DNA of 64,000 nucleotides from the IMG/VR virus record IMGVR_UViG_3300047319_001872, positions 62,001-126,000 of that record; one strand, 5' to 3'. This DNA comes from a virus. Shown here piece after piece: positions 51,013-57,476 of the stretch; the stretch's first letter is position 1, and each line of letters opens with the position of its first letter. The notes beneath the pieces are model-generated. The model searched no databases. It was not told the DNA's origin and saw only the letters and a program-made list of their open reading frames with translations. Both the position numbers and the translations under genes were made by a program.

Positions 51013-52254
51013 TTATTCGACGTCGACCTTGCACTGATAAATAGCCAGTGCAGGCGACTGTTCTTGGCCGAGCTTCACTGCCCGATCGTAGATTGCGATG
51101 TACGCATTGTTGCCGTCACGCAGGAAGTTCTGCGACAAACGTTCACCGCCATCGCGCACCAGAGCCGCATGGAAGGCCCAGTTATCCACGTTAGCGAGAC
51201 CTTCGCCATCGAGGATGTAGTGACGGAACGCCATCAACGCGCGTTTGTCCCGCTCACCGATTAACGACACAAGCAAGCGCTCGATGAAATGATCGAGCAT
51301 ATACTCGTCGTTGCCAGTGACTTCGACATCCTTCATCGCACGAATCGGCTGAGCATGGACGATGGTGTCCATGACATTCTCGGCGAGGATCTTGCCGGGC
51401 GACTGCGCTTCCACCAGTTCTTCCGCGTGGGCCAACAAGGCACGCGCTTCTTCGGTGGTAGTGCCGACTGCTTCGTCCGGCGTCGGCTCGACGCTGCGCA
51501 CTTCGTTCCAGGCTTCCTGTCGCTCGCTCAGGGCTTGTTCGCGCTCGAACGTAGCTGCCCGTGATTCTGCCGACATGGCGAGCACAAACGCGCCATTCTG
51601 CGATTCGACATTCAGCACCAACAGCTTGAGCAGGGTGTCGTCTTCGCCCGGATCACCCTTACCCAGTGCTTCGATTTCGACTTCGTTGCCGTCCTTCTTC
51701 TGCATGCGGAAGTACACGGTCGGATTGGGCACCTGGGCTTCCAGCAGCGCCTGTTCCGGATCGCCCAGTTCCTGACGGAAACCCGTGACCGTGCCCTCGT
51801 GGTCCGCCACCTGCGTGATGAAAGTGACGATCTGCTCGAGCGTCGTGAAGATCACGGCCTGCCCCGCTTGGAGTTCCTTCGTGATCTGGGCGAACGTATC
51901 GAGCATGCGATGCGTGACCATGGCACCTTCGATGCGCGGACGAATCGCGATGCCGCCCTTACCGTAATCGGCGAAGAACATCTGCAGCTTCGGCGCACGC
52001 TCACCTTCATCCAGGTCGCTGCGCTCGAGCGTCACCGTAAGGATGTTCGGGCCATTCTCGACGGAGTAACGCGGCGTGTCGGTCGTTTGCTTCTTGTGCG
52101 TATTGAGCGCAAGATGCTTGGACCACAGGGCCGTCTTCTCGTCGATGAACTTGAGATTGTCCGCCAGTTCATCGTTAGCCGAATACTCGCGCAGATATTC
52201 ATCGATCTCTGCACGCGTATAGAACTTGATGCCGTTGTTTTCTTGCTCGGACAC
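51013..52254 (-). CDS. Hypothetical protein
   Basis: 413 residues from a GTG behind AACAAGGAGCATGTA; a longer frame upstream lacks support. The N-terminus is acidic and helical (AEIDEYLREYSANDELADNL), then an alpha/beta domain (PKLQMFFADYGKGGIAIRPR, NPTVYFRMQKKDGNEVEIEA), a Glu-rich helical linker (about 245-300) and a C-terminal helical domain. No catalytic motif recognised. Its size and modular style resemble the 886-residue protein. Expressed with the upstream 192-residue gene (25-base gap). Confidence 0.7.
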   Translation of the reverse strand: MSEQENNGIKFYTRAEIDEYLREYSANDELADNLKFIDEKTALWSKHLALNTHKKQTTDTPRYSVENGPNILTVTLERSDLDEGERAPKLQMFFADYGKGGIAIRPRIEGAMVTHRMLDTFAQITKELQAGQAVIFTTLEQIVTFITQVADHEGTVTGFRQELGDPEQALLEAQVPNPTVYFRMQKKDGNEVEIEALGKGDPGEDDTLLKLLVLNVESQNGAFVLAMSAESRAATFEREQALSERQEAWNEVRSVEPTPDEAVGTTTEEARALLAHAEELVEAQSPGKILAENVMDTIVHAQPIRAMKDVEVTGNDEYMLDHFIERLLVSLIGERDKRALMAFRHYILDGEGLANVDNWAFHAALVRDGGERLSQNFLRDGNNAYIAIYDRAVKLGQEQSPALAIYQCKVDVE

Positions 52255-52279
52255 TACATGCTCCTTGTTGTTTGATGGT

Positions 52280-52858
52280 TTACTGGGTGAACGCCGTGAT
52301 GACGCTATGGCGCTGGAAATCTTTGTACGCGATGAGCGTGAGACCTTCATCGTTCAATTCCAAATCAAAAGTGATCGCTGTCGGATACTTGCGGTGCAGC
52401 ATCTCGAAGTACTCGAGGCTGTGGGCCAGCAGGTCATTTTTCGGATTATTCAGCGATACGTGACGAATACTGAGCGCCGTCTTCAGGTCAGCGAAAGTGA
52501 AGTGGGCATTCATCGCGGCGGTTTGTTGCACGCGCTTACGAATCACGAGCTGCTCGGTAACCTCGCTCGTTTTCTTCCACTTCAGATGGACCGTCCCCAT
52601 TTGCGTGTTGGGCGTACCGGGCGCCATCACGTAGAGGTCGATCTTCTCGCTACTACCTTCCACGCGGCCGAAGGCAAAGCGCGGTGCGCCATAGGGTTCG
52701 CGGGGGTTACGTGCCTGATACGACTCCATCACCTTGTTCACTTCCGAGATGATGTCGGCAGCGATTTCTTCGCTTGTGTGATCCACCAGGTGAGAGTGGA
52801 GCTCAAGCGTTCCTACGAACAGTTTGGCACTGATGGCTTTGGTTGCAACGACGCTCAT
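52280..52858 (-). CDS. Hypothetical protein
   Basis: 192 residues from the ATG of MSVVATKAIS, preceded by GAGGTGATTACC. It has a helical segment (EEIAADIISEVNKVMESYQA), a beta region (KIDLYVMAPGTPNTQMGTVH) and a C-terminal helix-strand ending (HSLEYFEMLHRKYPTAITFD) that resembles the end of the 886-residue protein. A possible promoter with TATATTAC lies about 62 bases upstream. Confidence 0.7.
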   Translation of the reverse strand: MSVVATKAISAKLFVGTLELHSHLVDHTSEEIAADIISEVNKVMESYQARNPREPYGAPRFAFGRVEGSSEKIDLYVMAPGTPNTQMGTVHLKWKKTSEVTEQLVIRKRVQQTAAMNAHFTFADLKTALSIRHVSLNNPKNDLLAHSLEYFEMLHRKYPTAITFDLELNDEGLTLIAYKDFQRHSVITAFTQ

Positions 52859-52919
52859 GGTAATCACCTCATAGTCAGATTGGTCTACTAGATGATGCTT
52901 TCTTATCTAGCTCTGACGG

Positions 52920-52927
52920 GTAATATA
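52920..52927 (-). promoter_or_regulatory. TATATTAC element, possible giant-phage early-type promoter
   Basis: The minus strand reads CCCTATATTACCCG about 62 bases before the start of the 192-residue gene. TATATTAC is the AT-rich core reported for phiKZ early promoters. Only two exact copies were found in the window, so this is tentative. Confidence 0.35.
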
Positions 52928-52946
52928 GGGCTGAAAGTCGTTTGAA

Positions 52947-53351
52947 TCAGAAGGGTAGCAGCCAAGCCAGCGCGACTGCAAGAATTCCAACTACAACGAA
53001 CGCCCCCAGGACTGTTGCCACGCTGGAGTCCCCTTTACAGGTGACACTTACGTCACTCGCCCCTTGTTCTTCAGTCTTCTCGACCCCGTTCGGACACAGC
53101 TCATGATAGCTGCTGCCGTGTCCGACGTAATAGGTGCGCGACACCACGTGAGTTTCTTCGTGGAAACCGCTGCTGTGGCCGCCCTCGCTCTCATGGGCTG
53201 AACTGTGCCCTTCCCCACTGGCGTGACCACTTGCATGCCCTCCGCCCCCGTGACCGCCTCCGCCGCGTGCAAATGCCAACGGAATGCCCACCAGCAGAGC
53301 GATCATCATCGCGAGAATAAACCCCGCTATTACTATTTTTGTTTTCTTCAT
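52947..53351 (-). CDS. Exported His/Gly-rich protein with C-terminal membrane anchor
   Basis: 134 residues from the ATG of MKKTKIVIAG behind AGGACAACAAGC; an upstream in-frame ATG is less likely. A signal peptide or N-terminal membrane helix (IVIAGFILAMMIALLVGIPL) is followed by a Gly/His/Ser-rich segment at about 30-65 (GGGGHGGGGHASGHASGEGH and more), two Cys in HELCPNGVEK and VSVTCKGD that could form a disulphide, and a C-terminal transmembrane helix (GAFVVVGILAVALAWLLPF). The His-rich part suggests metal binding in the periplasm. Function unknown; possibly superinfection exclusion or membrane modification. Confidence 0.72.
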   Translation of the reverse strand: MKKTKIVIAGFILAMMIALLVGIPLAFARGGGGHGGGGHASGHASGEGHSSAHESEGGHSSGFHEETHVVSRTYYVGHGSSYHELCPNGVEKTEEQGASDVSVTCKGDSSVATVLGAFVVVGILAVALAWLLPF

Positions 53352-53417
53352 TGCTTGTTGTCCTAGTGTCAAAGCACGCCTACAATACATGCCCTCATCG
53401 TGTCAAAAAAAGATTGA

Positions 53418-53450
53418 CGGCATAAACGGGGGCCCGAAGGCCCCCGCTGA
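53418..53450 (-). terminator. Strong terminator hairpin with TTCG-type loop
   Basis: GGGGGCC and GGCCCCC pair around CGAA (TTCG on the minus strand); CGGCATAAAC lies on the left, and on the minus strand AATCTTTTTTT follows. Confidence 0.9.
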
Positions 53451-53458
53451 TACGCTGT

Positions 53459-53764
53459 TTAGGCGTTCTTCTTGATGAGTGCCCAGATGACGGTCCACTT
53501 GCCGGTCCGATACAGGAAATAGGCAGCAGCCGCCAACCAGAGCCACAGTGGCAAAGACGTCAGGAAGTACAGCGCCGTCACCACAGCCACGATCACAACC
53601 TTCGTCGTGATGAGGGTCGGTGCCAGGCCGAACTTCGCAACCGCCTTTTGCAACCACTCCGAAGCATCCGCCATGCTATTCTTGAGAATTGCATACTGGC
53701 CGAACGCGTCGGAGAATTGCAGTGCCACCACAGCCAAGAAGACGAAGAAGACGAGTTGCGTCAT
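53459..53764 (-). CDS. Small integral membrane protein
   Basis: 101 residues from the ATG of MTQLVFFVF behind CGAGGTCAAC. An N-terminal membrane helix (LVFFVFLAVVALQF), a short amphipathic helix (MADASEWLQKAVAKFG), then two further hydrophobic stretches (VVIVAVVTALYFLTSLPLWL, AAAYFL) and a basic tail. Three transmembrane segments are likely. A holin-like or envelope-modifying role is possible, but no family is recognised. Confidence 0.7.
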   Translation of the reverse strand: MTQLVFFVFLAVVALQFSDAFGQYAILKNSMADASEWLQKAVAKFGLAPTLITTKVVIVAVVTALYFLTSLPLWLWLAAAAYFLYRTGKWTVIWALIKKNA

Positions 53765-53820
53765 GTTGACCTCGAGGAAAGGATTACCAGGGTACTGCAC
53801 ATGATAATCCTTTTCTTTTT

Positions 53821-54039
53821 TCACCCTGCCTTCACACAGGTGAAACCCTCGAGTGGGGTGTAGCCGTTGTTCGACAACCACTCATTGAGCTCTGCCAACT
53901 CGTCATGCCAGTCCTGGGGGATCTCCTTCCTGGCGTCGAAATAGCGCCCCATCGCTTCGACGATTTCTTGAGCGCGCAGCTCAGCGACGATAAAACGCGG
54001 TCGCAATCCCACTGGTGGGGCTTTAGTCTCGGCTACCAT
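53821..54039 (-). CDS. Small hypothetical protein
   Basis: 72 residues from the ATG of MVAETKAPP; a TTGGAG ribosome site lies 6 bases before this ATG and would overlap an alternative start two codons upstream. Helical, with FIVAELRAQEIVEAMGRYFD and DWHDELAELNEWLSNNGY. No known motif. Overlaps the preceding small Cys-rich gene by 17 bases. Confidence 0.62.
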   Translation of the reverse strand: MVAETKAPPVGLRPRFIVAELRAQEIVEAMGRYFDARKEIPQDWHDELAELNEWLSNNGYTPLEGFTCVKAG

Positions 54040-54154
54040 AGTCATCTCCAAACAGATTGATACAAGCGACACAGTCGCCTTCTGCGGTATGCCAGCGCAC
54101 GCACTGACACACCTGACAGTACTTGCTGCTGGCCTTCTTCCAGATACTAAACAC
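54023..54154 (-). CDS. Small Cys-rich, zinc-ribbon-like protein
   Basis: 43 residues from a GTG preceded by AAGGAGAATAGTA. The core is KYCQVCQCVRWH...GDCVACINLF: CxxC, then a second CxxC 12 residues on, the spacing of a small zinc ribbon or knuckle. It overlaps the previous gene by 8 bases and the next by 17, typical of tightly packed phage genes. Its strong ribosome site and Cys pattern support it despite its small size. Confidence 0.6.
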   Translation of the reverse strand: MFSIWKKASSKYCQVCQCVRWHTAEGDCVACINLFGDDYGSRD

Positions 54155-54458
54155 TACTATTCTCCTTGTTTGGCATGGGATATTGCTCCAGCATCGCCTT
54201 GAGCTGACGGGTGTAGTAGCGCACCAACTCACCATTGAAGTCCCGCACTGCGAGCGTGCCCTTATCCACATAGCTGAGCACCGCGCCATGGCTTTGCGCG
54301 TCCGGATACTTCCTATTGAGGGCCCGATTAGTTACTTCGCGAAATTCCACAAGCGTTTCGATAAAGCGGTAAACCTTCGCGCCCGTCGGACCGGGAAGCA
54401 GTTTGGCCCACCACTTCAGAAACGCGTAATAACGTCGCTCGAAGAAGCTTAGTTTCAT
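54147..54458 (-). CDS. Small basic hypothetical protein
   Basis: 103 residues. The N-terminus is aromatic and basic (MKLSFFERRYYAFLKWWAKL), followed by helices and a strand (HGAVLSYVDKGTLAVRDFNG). The predicted charge suggests nucleic-acid or membrane surface binding, but no family is recognised. Part of a run of small co-directional genes from 56.1 to 53.4 kb. Confidence 0.68.
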   Translation of the reverse strand: MKLSFFERRYYAFLKWWAKLLPGPTGAKVYRFIETLVEFREVTNRALNRKYPDAQSHGAVLSYVDKGTLAVRDFNGELVRYYTRQLKAMLEQYPMPNKENSSV

Positions 54459-54476
54459 GCCAGCTCGCTCCCCTGG

Positions 54477-54908
54477 TTAGGTGGTCGACACGCCCTGATA
54501 GGTCATGAGATCGGTTGTGATAGCAGGGCGGACCACGTCCCAGGTCGGTTCGTGGCATTCCGGATCGCAGTTGGGTCCCACGGGTTCACGATCAAACATT
54601 TCGCAGACTTTCATCGTGAAGTCACGAATCAGTGCCGCATTGAACATGTAGCTACCGTACTGCCCGTAAGGCATGACCTGATGACAAATGAGACGGAACT
54701 TGACCCGCCACAACGGGTGATCGATGGCGTCCAGCGACACACCGCCGAGCTTCAGACCTGCCTCTCGTGCAGCTTCCGGCGTATTGAAACGCTCCGCGTC
54801 GAAGATGTCCTCGGCGAGCCAACCCTCTGGCGTATGGCGATCGTTAGCGAGGAAGCGAGTTCGATCAGGATGATCCGGATGTTCAAATAGTACGACGTAC
54901 TTGGGCAC
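54477..54908 (-). CDS. Hypothetical protein
   Basis: 143 residues. The N-terminus KYVVLFEHPDHPDRTRFLAN looks like a beta hairpin; RFNTPEAAREAGLKLG follows, and the C-terminal half holds a helix (AALIRDFTMKVCEMFDREPV) and two Cys in GPNCDPECHEPT (CxxxC). No known motif assignment. It could be a small regulator; the context gives no stronger hint. Confidence 0.68.
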   Translation of the reverse strand: MPKYVVLFEHPDHPDRTRFLANDRHTPEGWLAEDIFDAERFNTPEAAREAGLKLGGVSLDAIDHPLWRVKFRLICHQVMPYGQYGSYMFNAALIRDFTMKVCEMFDREPVGPNCDPECHEPTWDVVRPAITTDLMTYQGVSTT

Positions 54909-54922
54909 AGTGCTCCCCTTTG

Positions 54923-55357
54923 TTATACGTTAGGTAATGCGTCCAGGGTTTGGCGATCCTTCTCCGAGAGCGTGTAGTGCATGCGCGACAAGCCGCGCTC
55001 GTCGTTAGACTCGAACTCCTTGTCGTGATCCTCGGTTTGCAGGGCAATGGTCTTGATCCGGTCCGGCGCGAAGCGTAGACGGTCTATACCGCGGCTATGC
55101 GCCACCCAGACGGCCGCAAACACCTTGGGGCAGGTGTAGGGCTTACCGTCGTCGTACTCGACCGTGTAGCCCTTCTCCTCAAGGATACGTCGGATCTCGC
55201 CATAGAACAACGTAGCCAAGCGCTTGACACGAAAGTTACGCAGATACTTCGGATTGCCCTTGATAATGATCGCGACCTTGAGCTTCGCCTCGTCTGCAGC
55301 ATTGAACACTTTGCGAACCTCATCGGCTCGCTGATAGGCTTCTACTAACTTGTTCAC
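54923..55357 (-). CDS. Hypothetical protein with AHSRG motif
   Basis: 144 residues from a GTG behind AGGGGGCA. Alpha/beta organisation: helix DEVRKVFNAADEAKLK, strand VAIIIKG, helix VKRLATLFYGEIRRILEEKG, strand YTVEYDDG, then VFAAVWVAHSRGIDRLRFAP. The AHSRG sits like the nucleophile elbow of alpha/beta hydrolases (G-x-S-x-G with Ala in the first place), but the protein is short and a His/Asp pair cannot be assigned. I regard a hydrolase as only one possibility. Confidence 0.65.
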   Translation of the reverse strand: MNKLVEAYQRADEVRKVFNAADEAKLKVAIIIKGNPKYLRNFRVKRLATLFYGEIRRILEEKGYTVEYDDGKPYTCPKVFAAVWVAHSRGIDRLRFAPDRIKTIALQTEDHDKEFESNDERGLSRMHYTLSEKDRQTLDALPNV

Positions 55358-55365
55358 ACTGCCCC

Positions 55366-55455
55366 CTATCGCGGCGGATACTTGTTACCCCAGACCAACA
55401 CCAGGATCAGCACCCCGACGAAGATCCACACTCGACTGGCTGATTTCTTTTTCAT
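55366..55455 (-). CDS. 29-residue membrane microprotein
   Basis: MKKKSASRVWIFVGVLILVL is followed by VWGNKYPPR: a basic start, one transmembrane helix and a short polar end. GGAGGGAGC lies directly before the ATG, and the ATGA overlaps the stop of the upstream gene by 4 bases, so translation is coupled. Phage membrane microproteins often modulate host envelope proteins or lysis timing; here the role is unknown. Confidence 0.68.
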   Translation of the reverse strand: MKKKSASRVWIFVGVLILVLVWGNKYPPR

Positions 55456-55808
55456 GCTCCCTCCATGCTGACGAGCTGGTCGATCTTGCCGTCCTTGAGC
55501 ATAAAGCCCACCACCACACGACCGACCTGTTCAGCCGGAGCACTAGCTTTGGCAAAGTCAAAGTGGTAGACAATCAGCTCACACGGCAGGGGTTGGCCGG
55601 TTTCCCTGTTGGTAACTACAGCGTTGCGATCCAGCCCCATGCCCTGACCGATCATGAGAGGTCCGTGACGCTCCACCTGCGTGCGCACAACGTCCGCCAG
55701 ATACTCGAACATCTCATCAGTGGCACCGTATTCACGTAGCATGTCGTACATCTCCTCCAGCATATGCTCGTCTGAATCGGCCAGCGGCTCCAGGTGCTTC
55801 TTCGACAT
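55452..55808 (-). CDS. Small paralog B1 (DMLRxYGAT family)
   Basis: 118 residues. It shares with the gene 3 bases upstream the core MYDMLREYGATDEMFEYLAD, a beta part around the middle and a final strand VVVGFMLKDGKIDQL (compare TLIFPFKNGKLHTA in the other copy). This copy has an extra loop (FAKASAPAEQVGR). The alpha plus beta-sheet layout resembles a cystatin/NTF2-like small domain. Function unknown. Confidence 0.75.
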   Translation of the reverse strand: MSKKHLEPLADSDEHMLEEMYDMLREYGATDEMFEYLADVVRTQVERHGPLMIGQGMGLDRNAVVTNRETGQPLPCELIVYHFDFAKASAPAEQVGRVVVGFMLKDGKIDQLVSMEGA

Positions 55809-55811
55809 GGT

Positions 55812-56141
55812 TTACCCCGCTTGGGTGGCTGTATGGAGTTTGCCGTTCTTGAACGGAAAGATGAGTGTGCTGACGTGAGACATGTCTTCAGTCCCTAGGG
55901 CCCCCGCCAGTCCAACATTCAGGACCATACACTGCCTGGGTTCATCAAACATCAGCTTGCCGTTAAGGCGTGCCGTCCCGAAGCGACCATACTGCTGTTG
56001 ATACAGGTTCGACAACTGTTCCACCACCTCATGGGTCGCCCCGTAGTCGCGCAGCATGTCGACAAACGGTGCAGGCGTGTCTTTTTCGTTGACTTCGCCG
56101 TAGTGGGCTCGATAGATCACACGTTTCATTTCCATGTTCAT
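55812..56141 (-). CDS. Small paralog B2 (DMLRxYGAT family)
   Basis: 109 residues, paralog of the gene at 55452: FVDMLRDYGATHEVVEQLSN, MVLNVGLAGALG, TLIFPFKNGKLHTATQ. It begins with a short Met-rich, basic start (MNMEMKRVIYRAHYG). The two copies are adjacent and probably arose by tandem duplication. It is the first gene after the terminator at 56158. Confidence 0.75.
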   Translation of the reverse strand: MNMEMKRVIYRAHYGEVNEKDTPAPFVDMLRDYGATHEVVEQLSNLYQQQYGRFGTARLNGKLMFDEPRQCMVLNVGLAGALGTEDMSHVSTLIFPFKNGKLHTATQAG

Positions 56142-56157
56142 TTCCTTAGTTTGATGT

Positions 56158-56189
56158 CATAAGCGGGAGAGGTTCCGCGCCTCTCCCGT
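56158..56189 (-). terminator. Terminator hairpin (CATAA frame)
   Basis: GGGAGAGG at 56165-56172 pairs with CCTCTCCC at 56180-56187; CATAAGC lies on the left. It ends the HTH-protein gene. Confidence 0.8.
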
Positions 56190-56199
56190 CAGTCCTCGT

Positions 56200-56625
56200 T
56201 TACTGCAAAGTCAATCCTGCTTGAGTAGTGCGACTCACCCGCCGGGTCGTCACCACTTCCTCGCTCCGGCGCGGGCGCAGTTTCACACCTTCCAGAAGCC
56301 ACGGCTGGTTATCCCGCAACCACGCCACGTCCTTGGTGATGGTGCCCGTGGAGAGCTTAAAGCATTTGGCGATGATCGTCTGCTTCATGCCTGCTTTCAT
56401 CATCTTAGCGACGAATGCTCGCCTGGGTTCCACTGCCATCCAGTAGGCGTATTCCTCCACGCCATTGCGAAAGAGCTTTGCCTCGTAGCCCTTGTCAACC
56501 TGAACGACGACCAGCTTGAGGAACAGGAATTTGTGTATCGTGATCTGCACGTACTTTCGGCTGTTCTCGTACTTCTCGTAGATCTCGTCGATGTACTGCT
56601 TCGCCCGGTCCATCTTCTTTGCCAT
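56200..56625 (-). CDS. Helix-turn-helix DNA-binding protein
   Basis: 141 residues from the ATG of MAKKMDRAK behind ACAAGGAACTGAA; a longer frame upstream is unsupported. Residues about 80-112 (AGMKQTIIAKCFKLSTGTIT, then KDVAWLRDNQ) form a helix-turn-helix like those of sigma-region-4 or RNA-polymerase-associated switch proteins. The N-terminal half is charged and helical with strands (YVQITIHKFLFLKLVVVQVD). The C-terminus is Arg-rich. It is a single-gene unit bounded by terminators, with a 135-base leader containing TCTACAATTGTTACAAGG. A phage transcription regulator is likely. Confidence 0.72.
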   Translation of the reverse strand: MAKKMDRAKQYIDEIYEKYENSRKYVQITIHKFLFLKLVVVQVDKGYEAKLFRNGVEEYAYWMAVEPRRAFVAKMMKAGMKQTIIAKCFKLSTGTITKDVAWLRDNQPWLLEGVKLRPRRSEEVVTTRRVSRTTQAGLTLQ

Positions 56626-56776
56626 TTCAGTTCCTTGTAACAATTGTAGAGTAACGACCAATGCGGGGCTTTGCACCCTCTCATGCGCGGGTAGTAGCTT
56701 ACCCATACGAAGTGCCCAGTGCGTAAAAATCACATTCCTTCGAAACAACGACATTTTCTCGCCGTGCTCGACACAA
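56626..56776 (-). promoter_or_regulatory. Leader/promoter region of the HTH gene
   Basis: About 150 bases without a gene. The minus strand reads CTCTACAATTGTTACAAGGAAC just before the start. Related strings occur before other minus-strand genes, for example TTACAATCGTTACAATTG before the AAA+ gene and AACTCGTTACAAGG before the gene starting at 46210. It may be a promoter element or a conserved leader. Confidence 0.4.
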
Positions 56777-56811
56777 CGGCATAAGAGGAGAGCTGAAGCT
56801 CTCCTCCCATA
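56777..56811 (-). terminator. Terminator at the end of the RNA locus
   Basis: GAGGAGAGC at 56785-56793 pairs with GCTCTCCTC at 56798-56806, with CGGCATAA on the left and CATAC on the right. It is the first terminator downstream of the tRNA-like genes, so the RNA transcript may run to here. Confidence 0.82.
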
Positions 56812-56883
56812 CCTGAAGCGTCGATTGCAAAGTCCTGTGGACAGGGATAAGCAAAAGCTTTGACTCTATGCGACTCGAATGCA

Positions 56884-57291
56884 CTTCCGACTATACTTAC
56901 CAGACAAGGTGGCCATCCCGACAAGTAAGCATACCCGGCTGCGCATTCCCAATCCGACGTAGACGCAGCGGCCGCGGTGAAAACCGCAGGCGCCACTAGG
57001 CGAACAAGTCTCGACGCGGGCCAGATGGCGCGCTACGACTCCGCGTCGGCACATCGGGTTACCCCGGTTACCAACGATTCGCGAAGAAGTGAGACTAGAC
57101 GCAGTATCGGTACTGGAAACAAACAACTTACTGGCGTTTGCGTCGCCAGTCGTACGATTCGTGGCACCCATCGCGCGCAAACGCGATTTCGACCACACGT
57201 AGGTACCTCCGCTAATCGTGAGTCACGGAGTCACAGGCGAAACTCGCCTGAATCTTGCTACTACAAATCGATTCACTCTAAATACGTGATG
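56884..57291 (-). ncRNA. Gene-free structured region downstream of the tRNA-like genes
   Basis: No protein gene on either strand. Inverted repeats are dense: CCGACG at 56954-56959 with CGTCGG at 57044-57049 closing a roughly 96-base domain; inside it GCGGT-GAAA-ACCGC and CGCC-ACTA-GGCG; then CTGGCG-TTTGCGT-CGCCAG at 57131-57149; CGCG-CAAA-CGCG near 57173; and AGGCGA-AAC-TCGCCT near 57234. On the minus strand part of the first domain (TTCGCCTAGTGGC) recalls a tRNA D-arm. The strand is uncertain; minus is inferred from the neighbouring RNA genes. It may be further tRNA-like RNA or degenerate remains. Confidence 0.4.
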
Positions 57292-57362
57292 TAGTCGGAC
57301 AGGTGTCGAACCTGTGTCTCCGGTGGTTTAGACCGACGTCAGTCCCGGCTGACCCCCGACTA
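57292..57362 (-). tRNA. tRNA or tRNA-like RNA with non-standard anticodon loop
   Basis: A complete cloverleaf: acceptor TAGTCGG/CCGACTA, D-arm GTCA/TGAC, anticodon stem TCGGT/ACCGG, T-arm ACAGG-TTCGACA-CCTGT. The anticodon loop is CTAAACC, formally anticodon AAA with C at position 37. AAA is rarely used and position 37 is normally a purine. No CCA is encoded. It may be a working Phe-type tRNA or an altered one like its neighbours. Confidence 0.6.
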
Positions 57363-57377
57363 CAGTACAACAAAACT

Positions 57378-57459
57378 TGGGTCCCGTGAGGGATTCGAAC
57401 CCCCGTTGTTCTCTTCACTCATCGTGAAGATAGGTCCTAGGCCACTAGACGAACAGGAC
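57378..57459 (-). tRNA. tRNA-like RNA with extended anticodon hairpin, no standard anticodon
   Basis: Acceptor GTCCTGT/ACGGGAC, Glu-like D-arm (TCGTCTAGTGGCCTAGGAC) and T-arm GGGGG-TTCGAAT-CCCTC are intact. Between them the anticodon arm is 6 bases longer than normal and folds as TCTTCAC-GATGA-GTGAAGA, a perfect 7-bp stem with a 5-base loop. No U33-anticodon arrangement can be drawn. It may be an inactive tRNA or a mimic. Confidence 0.6.
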
Positions 57460-57476
57460 ACGGTTACTACTAAAAT

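Noticed and set aside
53352-53410. Sigma70 promoter TTGACA...TATTGT before the His-rich protein gene
   Set aside because: Spacing of 13 bases is too short for a normal sigma70 promoter.
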